From Simmondsia chinensis (lineage: Eukaryota; Streptophyta; Magnoliopsida; Caryophyllales; Simmondsiaceae), in NCBI GenBank assembly GCA_018398585.1, contig JAGTTD010000003.1, forward strand, positions 7,448,637 through 7,512,636: DNA of 64,000 bases, read 5' to 3'. The notes beneath the pieces were generated by a model that was given only the letters and a program-made list of their open reading frames with translations, was not told the DNA's origin and searched no databases. Position numbers and translations under genes: made by a program. Below, piece by piece: positions 9,375 to 19,071 of the stretch. The stretch's first letter is position 1, and the number at the start of each line of letters is the position of its first letter.

Positions 9375-10137
9375 GTGGGGGAGTTACGGGAAGAGATAAA
9401 TGAGAAACTGGAATTGTGGAGAGGAGTTCTAGAGTCGAAGGGTCTACGACTAAGCAGAGCCAAGACCGAGCACATGGAACTCAAGTTCGACCCTTCTACC
9501 ACGCCTAGCAGGGAAGAAGTCAAGATTGGACATGAAGCCATTTCGAAGAAGGAGAGATTCGGGTACTTGGGGTCCACGATACAGCACAACAGCGAAGTGG
9601 ACGAGGATGTCAGCTACAGGATCAAAGCGAGATGGCATAAGTGGAGGATGGCCTCCGCGGTACTTTGTGATAGAAAATTCCCCTTGAAGCTAAACGGAAG
9701 ATACTATAAGACAGTTGTGAGGCCAGCCATGGTGTATGGGGCAGAGTGCAAGGCGATGAAACAACAGCACACACAGAAGATGAATGTGGCAGAGATGCAA
9801 ATGCTGAGGTGAATGTACGGACACACAAGAAAGGATAGGATCAGAAACAACATCATAAGAGGTAAATTGGCCGTAGCCCCCATTGAAGATAAATTAAGGG
9901 AGCAACATCTGAGGTGGTTCGGACATGTCAGAAGGAGACTAGACAACGCTCCAGTCAGGAGATGCGAATAGCCCCCTACTACATTAGGCAGAAGAGGCAG
10001 AGGCAGACCAAAGAAGAGATGGCTTGAGACGATCCGACAAGACCTCACCCACCTAAACCTTCGGGAGGAGATGGCCTTAGATAGGGCCCAATGGAGGGCT
10101 AGCATAGGGGTATTAGATGATCCGGGTGGAGTAGGGT
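9375..10137 (+). pseudogene. RTE LINE ORF2 C-terminal region
   Basis: The frame opens within the reverse transcriptase: LREEINEKLELWRGVLESKG, LSRAKTEHMELKF (the segment after the polymerase palm), FGYLGSTIQ, RIKARWHKWRMASAVLCDRK, then YGAECKAMK and NVAEMQMLR. A TGA follows at about 9810 (R-W to stop), after which [29 protein letters not shown] and [14 protein letters not shown] continue in the same frame to about 10137, with another stop at about 9969. The catalytic FADD box and endonuclease are absent because of 5' truncation. Confidence 0.88.
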
Positions 10138-10141
10138 AGTC

Positions 10142-10300
10142 TTTGTCTCTATCTTATCTTTGTCTATACCTTATCTATCCCTATCTCATTCTCATTCTCT
10201 CTCCTTCTTTTTCTTTCTCTTTCTCTTTCTCTTTCTTTATCTCTTCTGCCTCTATCTCTATCCTTTTCTTTATATCTATCGCTTTTTTTTTGTTGCCATA
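10142..10300. repeat. Pyrimidine-rich simple sequence in LINE 3' UTR
   Basis: The tract is made of CTATCT, TCTTTCTC and CTTTTTC words. It produces Ser/Phe/Leu-only open frames in two phases (10143-10423), which are composition artefacts. Confidence 0.85.
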
Positions 10301-10410
10301 CTCATGCATTTTTTATGCTATTTGATGCTTTTTGATGCTTCTCCTGTGCCAGGTCCTTGGCTGATGGATGCAGACCAAATTTGTAGGCTGGGGGTCCTCG
10401 CAAACAGCCT

Positions 10411-10435
10411 CCCTTCAGGGTAGCCCCCTGAAGGG
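10411..10435 (+). other. Perfect 10-bp hairpin in RTE 3' UTR
   Basis: CCCTTCAGGG (10411-10420) and CCCTGAAGGG (10426-10435) are exact inverted repeats separated by TAGCC. It lies about 80 bases before the TTG tail. RTE and L2-type reverse transcriptases recognise structured 3' ends, so this may be part of the template recognition element. The role is inferred. Copy 1 has only a weak counterpart. Confidence 0.6.
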
Positions 10436-11104
10436 GGAAGGCTGCGTACATCTACTCTCCTCAAACCCTACTTTTGGCGGGAGCCCTTGGAAGCACTGGG
10501 TTTGTTGTTGTTGTAGATAGTCATTTATATATCTCGTTCTCTCAACACTTGGTAAAGTCATGTGGAGCTAGAGTATGCCTTGAGGCCATACGCTTACGGC
10601 CCTCCCTACCATGCCACATTGTAGTGTGGTATGATGTGGTTTGTTTCCGACCTATAACTTCATTTTTTGGCCGTTGTTTTTATAGTGGTTACAACAATAT
10701 TAGAAACGTGGGAAATTCATTTCTTCGATGGTAATCCGGGCTCGTGCTTGAGAGCTTGAGCTGCTAAACTTTCCACTCCGTCCATATCTATCCTTTCCAT
10801 AACAAAGAGAGATTTTTTGCTCCTTTATATCTGACCACTATTTCCATTTTAAGGCTAAGTTTTTCACCTGACCTGACTATTAGTTTCGTCAAATGATGGA
10901 ATTTTCCCTATAAACTAAGCGCCTCTGAGTCATGAAGAGAGACATAGAAACACAAAAAACCTACTCTTGTCTCATATTATCTCTCGAGTTTCTTCTTCCT
11001 CCACATACCGCATCTGTTCAAGATCTTGATATGCTAATAATGTCGAGTTTTCTTTGTCGCTTTAAGTTTGAAATTTGATTACTCATTTGCATATTTCCCC
11101 AACA

Positions 11105-11510
11105 ATTAAACTAGGACTCGTGATCTCTCATTCAACATCGTGTCGATATCTTAAAAAAACTAAATACCACAAAGCAAAGAGAATTGATGAGTTGAAGGTG
11201 GTGTTGTGGTACTATGTTTTTATTATGCCACTTTTTTGGGGACGAGGTCCCAAAATTTACCTTTGAAGAAAGGTGCTTTAATTCGTATGATGATTTTGAG
11301 AAATATAAAACAAAAAGTGACAAGGGAATATAACAATTTTCATTTGTCAACCATCTTCTTATTAAAAGCCTAAATTTTAAGCAATACTTACTATACCAAG
11401 AGGCAGGTAAACAAGTGAAAATTAAGGCTTTGTTTGGTTTAACAAAATAATAGTTGCTTTTAATTGGTGCAATGCACGACTAATTTTGATTAGCTTTAAG
11501 TTACATAGTA
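11105..11510. other. No gene seen
   Basis: AT-rich sequence following the relic B LTR. The short overlapping frames on both strands (11075-11350) have no recognisable motif. GGCTTTGTTTGGTTTA near 11427 resembles a PIF/Harbinger terminus, but I found no partner end. Confidence 0.4.
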
Positions 11511-11828
11511 GGGTTATTTATACCACATGTCTTATTTACTCTTTGTATTAATTTAGTACTTATACTTTTGATTGTATCAGCTTAGTCTTTATACTTGTGA
11601 TATTGTGTAATTTGATTATTAGAGTAAAATTTATGTTAAGTAGTAGACGAAATTTTTAATAGTTTTGCCACGACTTGGGTTAAATTGAGTTAATTTGTGG
11701 TTTGTAGTTGGTTATTTGCATCTAATATGATCACACCGTTAAACATATGACTAAATTGACACAATATAAATATATAAGGATTAAATTGACACAATAAGCA
11801 AGACATAAAGACTTTGGTGCAAATAACC
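11511..11828. mobile_element. MITE copy 1 (TA-flanked, about 318 bp)
   Basis: The inverted ends are GGTTATTTATACCA and, from the other side, GGTTATTTGCACCA, with TA bordering each end (TA before 11511 and after 11828). The interior has the phrases AATTTAGTACTTATACTTTTG and TAAATTGACACAATA. A second copy lies at 26091-26396 and a fragment at 63770-63833. TA flanks point to a Tc1/Mariner (Stowaway-like) origin. There is no coding capacity. Confidence 0.7.
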
Positions 11829-12458
11829 TACGCATTACTAATTTAGAATCCAAAGTGTTGTGGTCGCATATAAAATTGTATTTTACACATTGGTTGGATT
11901 AACTCATTTATTGTCCACCAAAAAGAAAAATTATAATATAAGATGTCCAAATTATAACATAGTATATTAATGCAATTACTACAATATAAAACGTAGTATA
12001 TTAATGCAATTACCACAATACAAAGCATACCTTTTTCAACAACTTACATCAATAACCACAGATAAATAAAAATGATTAAAAGTGTAAACATAAACACAAG
12101 AAAAAGCTAGTAATACATATAACATAACTTTTTACAATATCATTTTAACGACTTATCCAATTAACTAGCTTTCCTATGAAAAAATTTTCGTTTTAAAATA
12201 TTCTCAGTTAAAAATCTGTTTTCTTAAAAATTTTCAACTTTTGGCTAAAGCATAATAATCATGTTTTATAAATTTTTAAAGAGTTTTAGATTTAGTTCAA
12301 GTTAAAATTAAAGTGAGTCATTTAGAATGAGATTATAATAGAAAATGTTTTTTTTCCTCCACACACAAAAAAAAAAAAATATATATATATATATATATTT
12401 TTCCTTTTATTGAGGAAAGTGTGAAGGATTCTTCATCTTAGTAGTACGAAAAACATAA
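11829..12458. other. AT-rich spacer, no gene
   Basis: No domain or repeat boundary was recognised apart from an A13/(TA)n tract at about 12367-12399. The last three bases, TAA (12456-12458), are the target duplication of the next element. Confidence 0.45.
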
Positions 12459-13346
12459 GGTTGTATTTGAAGCATGAAACCAGATACTGGAATTGGGGCT
12501 GAGGCTAAAATTGGAGCTCATAATTTTAATTTGGTTGTTCAGTTTACCTGCTAGAATTGGAACTACAATTTCACGACCCAATTCCATAGAATTAGATTTT
12601 AACTGAAAATCATACTTTTCAATTCCTTGGTGAGGGTAAGGAATTGCAATTCCATATTAACTGCATTAACCTAAAATCCAAAATGACCTAACTTGATTAA
12701 TCCAAATCCAAGATGACTCAAAATGCAAAGACTTAACACAATCTAATGCTTGACCCGAAATTCGAAGTCACCCAATGTGAATGACTTGAAATTGAAATGA
12801 TTGAAATCACCTTAGCTCAAAGTCTTAAGTGACTCAACCTGATTGACTCAAAACTCAAGATAATTTAAATCAAGAAAATGAAACTATTGCAACTTGAATA
12901 TGATGTAAACAAGTTAAGCCAAAGTGAAAATGACTTGACCAAATTGACCCAAAACTTAATACAACTCATACCCAAAATGACCCCATCTATCTCAATTCAG
13001 TTTAAGATGACTCGAAATTTGAAATGATAGAACTCATTTGTGCCAAATAAAAATGACTTGAGTTTGAAATGACCTAAATGAATTTAAACCTAATCATAAC
13101 TAGCCCGAATCCCCAAAACACCTAACTCGATTAATGAAAAATCCGAAGTAACTCGAATACCATATGATCTGATGCTATAATCGACCCGAGTTGTCTTGAC
13201 TATCGAATAATTCGAACTCAAATTGAATCGCTCCAACTATAATAACTTGAACACAATGTGAATCGCTCCAACCAAATATAACCATAGTTGATTTAAAACT
13301 CCAATTACTTTAACACAATTGACTGAAAACCCTTAATGATTCAAAA

Positions 13347-13540
13347 TGTAACGCGAAAAATACGCAAGATTTGGGTTTGATTTAGATACTAAAATAAGAT
13401 CTGAGAAGTAAACAACAAGTTAAAAGAGAACTAGCAACGAAGACAATGACATTTATGTGGAAAACCTGAAAGAGAGGAAAAAACTATAGGCGGAGATACA
13501 GAACTTTTATTGATCGAAATTGTGAAGTATTACAAGAAAA

Positions 13541-13588
<48 letters not shown>

Positions 13589-13725
13589 GGTGTGTGTGTG
13601 TGTGTGAAAACGGCTCTCTGCTAACCCGTAAGAAAGAGAAGAGCATATATATAGTATGAGCGAAAAACCCTAAAATTAAGAATCTGGGTATAACCTGACC
13701 CGAATTTGAGACATAACTTAATACA
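13347..13725 (-). mobile_element. Copia LTR-like segment (probable solo LTR)
   Basis: It starts TGTAACGCG and ends TTAATACA on the plus strand, compatible with TGT...ACA LTR termini. The order TTTATGTGGAAAACC, then AAAAAACTATAGGCGGAG, then AACTTTTATTGATCGAA matches the R/U5 wording of the minus-strand C2 LTRs here, so the LTR is read on minus. No convincing 5-bp target duplication (CAAAA versus AATCA or CAAAT), so the boundaries are provisional. Confidence 0.5.
13544..13606. repeat. (CT)n(GT)n compound microsatellite
   Basis: About 16 CT units are followed by about 15 GT units with one GG interruption, within the LTR-like segment. Confidence 0.95.
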
Positions 13726-13879
13726 AATCATTATGTAGCTATAATTTTGACCACCAATTCATTTGATTAATCAGACAAATGAAATTTCAATTCTATTAGA
13801 ATTTCAATTCCACCAAAATTGGAATTAGAATTGCAATTTCACAGTCCAATTCTAATTTCATGTGCCAAATAGAGCCTAA

Positions 13880-14865
13880 TAGAGGTAGAAAAATTTTCCG
13901 TTAAAACAAACTAACCTAAACTATAATTTCACAAATATTTATGGCTAAAACTATCCTTTAATTTTCTTTAACCTATTTTAAAAAAATTAATTGTGGTATA
14001 AATTTATGCGACATCTGAAGTATGTCCAACTTGTTATAGAGGTGACGTTAACAATATATGATTATATGTCGTGGCTAAGATTTACTTTGCTAATTTGTGT
14101 AATCATTGTTGGTGGTCCAATACACCTTGTCAACTCCTAGATGTAATCTCAATTGATAATAAATCTTAGTTTTGCAATTGGTGGCCGTTCTTATTGATGA
14201 AAAAATTTCTATTCGAGAGAAAATGGAAAAAAAAAATATATATATTCCTTGAAAGGAAAAAAACTCATTACTCCACCGCTGACGATAAAATTTTCTTTTC
14301 AAATTATTATACCAATTATATATAGGATTTATTTATACCCATCACAAAAACATATTTTTTTCTTACCAATCTAAAATTATTATAGGAAAAGAAACACATC
14401 AATAGGCACATTAACATATTGTAGCATAATAACATAAACTAGATTTTTCTCGTTCGATGCAGGGGTTCTTTTTATTAGGATGGTGGAGTTTTATCTTCCA
14501 AATATTAAAGAAATTCTATTTAAAATATTATATAGAAATTATGTATGAATGTGTAAAATAAGAATATTTATAATAATGACAAATCTAGCGCCTCAACGAA
14601 GTTCTCACCAAGGCAGGGTTTGAGTAAAGTGAAATATACACCGCCATCCCTAAAGGTTGTTGCCCCAACAATATTTATAAAATTCAAGTCAATAAAGCAA
14701 TATTAAGCATGCAAGCAACAATAAAACAACAATAATAACAAACATGTAAGCAACAGCAAAAATAGTTATGAACTTTTTTATTTCTTATGAGATAAGGAAA
14801 TGTTTTAATAGTTCTTATGAGATTTTGATCTAGGTTAGTGCAAGATAGTTATTACTACAAAATCC
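13880..14865. other. AT-rich spacer, no gene
   Basis: No coding motif was recognised. A 70-codon minus frame (14302-14090) is composition-driven. The only structured piece is a possible RTE/SINE 3'-end fragment at 14585-14665. The last five bases before the next element form its target duplication. Confidence 0.45.
14585..14665 (-). mobile_element. Possible RTE/SINE 3'-end fragment
   Basis: Read on minus, the order CAACAACCTTTAGGGATGG, then AAACCCTGCCTTGGTGAGAAC, then a GAGGCGCTAG end parallels the shared 3' end of RTE LINEs and their SINE partners (CAAACAGCCT..., CCCTGCTT.GCGGGAGC, GGCACTGGG at 10400-10500). Identity is low and no TSD is seen. Confidence 0.3.
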
Positions 14866-14870
14866 CTAAT

Positions 14871-15208
14871 TGTTAGGAAAATGTCTCAAAATATACCGCG
14901 TTTCCTGCGCGGCTATAAATATAGACGTAGGGTTACGTCATGAGTATCCAATTCAAAGCGTGAGGTTTTCCCCATAGCGGCGCCACCACCAATTAAAATT
15001 GAGTGAGAGAGAAATATTGTAACTCTTCTTTTGATTCAATAATAAAAGCTCCGATCTTCGCCTGTGGTTTTCTCTCCTTTCTATTATAAAGGGGTTTCCA
15101 CGTAAATCATTGTGTTATTGTTTCTTTTCTCTTTTGGTCCATTTATTTCTCGTTTTGTCATGGTATTTGATTCGATTACATACCGGGAGAATTGTTTATT
15201 TCCGCAGA
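14871..15208 (+). repeat. C1 5' LTR (136-bp U3 deletion)
   Basis: Starts TGTTAGGAAAATGTCTC and ends TTATTTCCGCAGA (CACA to CAGA relative to the 3' LTR). It has a TATA box CTATAAATA at 14913-14921 and an AATAAA signal at 15041-15046. Compared with the 474-bp 3' LTR it lacks exactly 136 bp (the counterpart of 24606-24741), which removes every CGATCGATC palindrome. Both LTRs are copied from one template, so the loss occurred after insertion. Confidence 0.93.
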
Positions 15209-15211
15209 AAT

Positions 15212-15224
15212 TGGTATCAGAGCC
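15212..15224 (+). other. C1 primer binding site (tRNA-Met)
   Basis: TGGTATCAGAGCC, complementary to the 3' end of plant initiator tRNA-Met, three bases after the 5' LTR. It is used to prime minus-strand DNA synthesis. Confidence 0.93.
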
Positions 15225-15240
15225 TGGTTCTTCGAATTGG

Positions 15241-18200
15241 TACAATTGCATCAGGTATTAAGACTGAGGTAGAGAAGTTCAATGGTCAGGGAAGTTTTAG
15301 CTTATGGCAAGTCCGTGTGAAAGGAATCCTGACTCAGAACGGCTTGAAGAAAGCACTGGAGGGGAAAGAGAAGAAACTCGAGACTATGACTGAGGCACAA
15401 TGGGAGGAGATGGATGATAAGGCTCTCACGGTGATACAGATATGTTTGGCTGATGATGTTCTGTCAGAGGTCTTGGAGATGGAAACCGCAAAGGAGTTAT
15501 GGGAGAAATTACTACACATGTTTTGCCACAAGCCAGTCTCCAAGAAACTCGCAGTGAAGTGTCGGTTGTTCACTTTTCGTATGACAGAAGGTACATCTCT
15601 TAAAAACCATCTTAGCGAGTTTACCTCTATTATACAAGATTTAAAGAAATTGGATGATGTCCCTAAGAACAAGGATCAAGCTATGTTATTACTGTGTTCG
15701 CTCTCTAATTCGTAAAAGGGCTTCGTAGAAAGTATGATCTACGGGGGTAGGCCGACCATTACTGCTGATGAGGTGAAAAGAAACCTTGTGAGTAAAGATC
15801 GGGTAGATAGGGAGTTATCTGACTCGGTGGATGACTTAGGTAGTGGTTTGCATGTGAGAGGTAGACCAGAACATAGGGGATCCAATGGTGGAAAAAGGTC
15901 TAGGTCTAATCTAGACATAAGAGCCTGTCGTGCCATTATTGTCACAAGAAACGGCACATAAAGAAAGATTGTTACAAGTACAAAAATAAATTGAAAGAAA
16001 GTAACAGGGGTGACCAGGGCCAAGACAAGTCCGCTGAGGCTAGTGTTGTAGAGGATGATAGTGAAGGGGAGTTTCTATTAGTTGTTGATTCTCAATCCAG
16101 GTCCAAGGATAAGTGGGCCATGGATTCGGGTTGTTCATATCACGTCATTCCAAATAGAGACTGGTTTTCCACGTATAAGTCTGCACATGGTGGAGTTCTT
16201 TTGATAGGTAACAATGCTACTTGTAAGGTAGTGGGGATTGGGACAGTCTGTGTGAGAATGTTTGATGGGGCTATTAGAACCTTGAGTGATGTACGTCATG
16301 TCCCGGATTTAAAGAAGAACTTGATTTCTCTAGGTACCCTTGAGTCTAGTGGGTACAAGTACACTGCTGAAGGTTGAGTCATGTGGGTCAGTGGTGCTTT
16401 AGTTGTGATGAAAGGAAATAGGGTTGGTACTTTGTATGAGCTTATAGGTACTACCGTGATAGGTTTAGTTGCTGTTTCCACATCTGCTATGACAAATGGA
16501 GAGATCCCAAGACTATGGCACATGAGAATGGGTCACATTGGTGATAAGGCATATTCTGAGCTGAGTAAAAGGGGACTGCTCTGTGGTAAATCAATAGGAC
16601 TAATGGATTTATGTGAGCACTGTGTGTATGGGAAGCAGAAGAGAGTCAGCTTCAAGTCAGCAGTGCATCAGACAAAGGGAACGTTAGATTACATATATTC
16701 TGATCTGTGGGGACCTTCCAGAGTGGCTTCTAAAGGTGGGTCCAGGTATCTTCTAACTTTTACTGATGATTACTCACGTAAAGTTTGGGTCTATTTTCTA
16801 AAGTACAAAAATGAAGTGTATGATGTCTTCAAGAAATGGAAGATTCTGCTTGAAAAACAGACAGGGAAGCCGATCAAGAGGTTGAGGATTTATAATGGTC
16901 TTGAGTTTGTTGAAGGTGACTTTACTCGATTTGTGAAGATTAGGGTATAGTCAGACACAGGACATGTACAGGTTGACCTCAGCAAAATGGAGTGGCTGAA
17001 AGATTAAACAGGATGTTACTTGAGAAGGCTTGATGTATGCTTTCAAATGTAGGTTTGAAAAGAGAATGGTGGGCAGAAGCAGTTGGCATGGCTTGCTATC
17101 TTGTGAACAAGACACCGCATTCTTCATTGCAGATGAAGACACCTGAGGAGGTATGGTCTAGTTCTACTTCGGATTATTCTCAGATTAAAGTTTTGGTTGT
17201 CCTACATATGCATATGTGAATGATGGAAAGCTGGAGCCTAGGGCCAAGAAATGCATCTTTCTTGGTTATTCGTCAAGTGTGAAGGGATATAGGTTGTGGG
17301 ATCCCAGTGCTTAGAAGTTTCTAACTAGTAGAGATGTTACCTTTGATGAGTCTGCTCTACTACATCCTCCACACACACCCTCCATTAACAGTGATCCAGT
17401 TCAGGTTGAAACACCTGATATTACAAAGATACAGCCAGATCAGCAAGTTGTTCAGCTAGAGAATATTCTAGCACCTCAAGTACGGGTTTCTGATGTTGTT
17501 ACTGATAATGCAGAAATAGGTCAGTAGGTGGAGAATTATACTATAGTTGGTGGTAGACCGAGGTGATAGATCAGGCCTCCAGAGAGATATGGGTATGAGG
17601 AGATGATTGCTTATACCCTTACTACTGCTGAGTCTTTAGATGGCAGTGAGCAAACTTCATATTTAGAGGCTGTATCGAGATCAGATGCTGAGAAATAGCT
17701 CGTTGCTATGAATGAGGAGATGCAGTCTCTTCATAAGAATCAGACTTGGGAACTGGTGAAGCCTCAGACAGAGAAAAGACTAATTGGTTGCAAATAGGTC
17801 TTCAAAAGAAAAGAGGGCATTCCTGGAGTTGAAAATGTGAGATACAAGGCACGTTTGGTAGCAAAAGGCTACAGTGAGGTACAAGATGTTGATTTTCATG
17901 ATATATTCTCACCTGTAGTTAGACATACTTCAATTCGTGCACTATTGTCTTTAGTTGCTACGCATGACTTAGAACTTGAGCAGTTAGATGTAAAGATTGC
18001 ATTTTTGCATGGTGAACTAGAAGAAAGTATCTATATGCATCAGCCTGAGGGCTTCGTTGTAGAAGGAAAAGAAGATCATGTGTGTTTACTTAAAAAATCT
18101 TTATATGATTTGAAGCAATCTCCTAAGTAGTGGTATTGGAGATTTGATTAGTTCATGACAGGTCATGGGTATATCAGGAGTAAGTACGACAGTTGTGTGT

Positions 18201-18667
18201 ACTTCAGAAGACTGATTCAGGCTTTGTTTATTTGCTTTTCTATGTTGATGATATGTTGATTGCAGCACGAGACATGAAAGATGTTGATGATTTGAAATCT
18301 ATGTTGAAGAGTGAGTTTGAGATGAAAGATTTTGGAGTAGCTAAGAAGATCTTGGGCATGGAGATTCGTAGAGACCGAAATGCCTGAAAATTATACTTTT
18401 CTCAGGAAAAGTATATTGAGAAGGTGTTAGACAGGTTTCATATGAAGGATGCTAATCCAGTTAGCATGCCCTTAGCAGCTCACTTCAGCCTCTCAGCATT
18501 AGATTCGCCTCAAACTAAGAAGGATGTCAGGTACATGTCTCAAATTCCATGTTCTAGTGCAGTGGGCAGTATTATGTATGCAATGGTTTGTACGCATCCA
18601 AATATTGCTTTTGCGGTGAGCAGAGTTAGTAGGTACATGGCGAATCCAGGTAGAGAGCATTGGCATG
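15241..18667 (+). pseudogene. C1 Copia gag-pol, 5' part (gag to RNase H)
   Basis: The gag start is lost: the ATG that opens GAG in C2 is TTG here (about 15244). GAG (UBN2-type) runs to about 15900. A frameshift precedes the zinc knuckle C-X2-C-X4-H-X4-C at 15931-15972. Protease DSGCSYH lies near 16125, the pre-integrase LWHMRMGHIGDKA at about 16515-16553, and the integrase WGPS...TDDYSRKVWVYF at about 16700-16800, with DNGLEF altered to YNGLEF. A 1-base deletion near 16932 shifts the frame. RT has LDVKIAFLHGELEES (about 17985) and YVDD (about 18241-18255). Many TAG/TGA codons match CAG, CGA or TGG in C2. The frame is broken at 18667 by the Gypsy insertion and continues at 23949. Not functional. 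Confidence 0.92.
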
Positions 18668-18968
18668 TGTCATGACCCGAGCATGCGATTAGCATAATAT
18701 GTTTTGCCAGGAAGCATTAGTTCATAGTTACAATTAGGCGGGAAAGTTAGTTATGGTTTGGGTGATGTGTCCGACAAGTTGTAAGCAATTGTTAAGCATT
18801 GTAATTTACTATAAGAAGCTAGTATGATGTATGAACCGATTATCCAATAACAAATACTCAAAATATCTTTGATATTTTACCCCTAATTCTCATCTCCTTC
18901 CCTTCTTCCTCTCATCTTAACTCTGTCTCTCTTAGGTTAAGTATCAAGTTCCATCTTGATCCTTAACA
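18668..18968 (+). repeat. Gypsy 5' LTR
   Basis: 301 bp, starting TGTCATGACCCGAGCATG and ending CTTGATCCTTAACA. A CT-rich 5'-leader-like stretch (CTCATCTCCTTCCC...) precedes the 3' end. Confidence 0.96.
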
Positions 18969-18970
18969 TT

Positions 18971-18983
18971 TGGTATCAGAGCC
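18971..18983 (+). other. Gypsy primer binding site (tRNA-Met)
   Basis: TGGTATCAGAGCC, two bases after the 5' LTR, complementary to initiator tRNA-Met. Confidence 0.93.
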
Positions 18984-19071
18984 TAGTGCTAGGCCATTTT
19001 ATTCAGATCAAGTCACTCAAAATCTGTTGATTGCATCTGATTTGAGTCTAGCTAGGAAAAGAACATCGAAT

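Larger units (their letters stand above)
9369..10514 (+). mobile_element. 5'-truncated RTE-like LINE (copy 2), 16-bp TSD
   Basis: A perfect 16-bp target duplication AGATAGTCATTTATAT flanks the element (9353-9368 and 10515-10530). It comprises the reverse-transcriptase C-terminal part, a pyrimidine-rich 3' UTR, a stable hairpin and a terminal TTG repeat at about 10501-10514. It shares the coding and 3' UTR words of the copy at 4.7-5.4 kb but extends further 5'. The intact TSD suggests a younger insertion than copy 1. Confidence 0.93.
9286..11104 (+). mobile_element. 3' LTR of Copia relic B, split by an RTE LINE
   Basis: The LTR starts TGTTGAAAATTGGAAATG after a GGGGAT purine tract and ends CATATTTCCCCAACA, with short inverted termini TGTTG/CAACA. 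Excluding the inserted LINE (9369-10514) and one TSD copy, it is about 660 bp. The matching 5' LTR was not found, so relic B is truncated at its left side. No internal coding sequence. Confidence 0.6.
12459..13876. mobile_element. PIF/Harbinger-like non-autonomous element, TAA TSD
   Basis: The ends GGTTGTATTTGAAGCATGA and (inverted) GGCTCTATTTGGCACATGA share about 14 of 19 bases and are bordered by TAA on both sides (12456-12458 and 13877-13879). Three-base TAA/TTA duplications with G-rich TATTTG ends are typical of PIF/Harbinger (Tourist-like) elements. Subterminal AATTGGAATT/AATTCCA blocks are inverted relative to each other. There is no transposase. The interior is low-complexity (repeated ACTCAAAATG, TGACCCAAA words) and contains an LTR-like segment at 13347-13725. 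Confidence 0.65.

Noticed and set aside
10143..10423. Two overlapping small hydrophobic ORFs
   Set aside because: They result from the CT-rich 3' UTR of the RTE LINE; residues are almost only Ser, Phe, Leu, Ile and Tyr.
15212..15224. TGGTATCAGAGCC as part of a tRNA gene
   Set aside because: Only the primer-binding complement is present, next to an LTR; no cloverleaf surrounds it.
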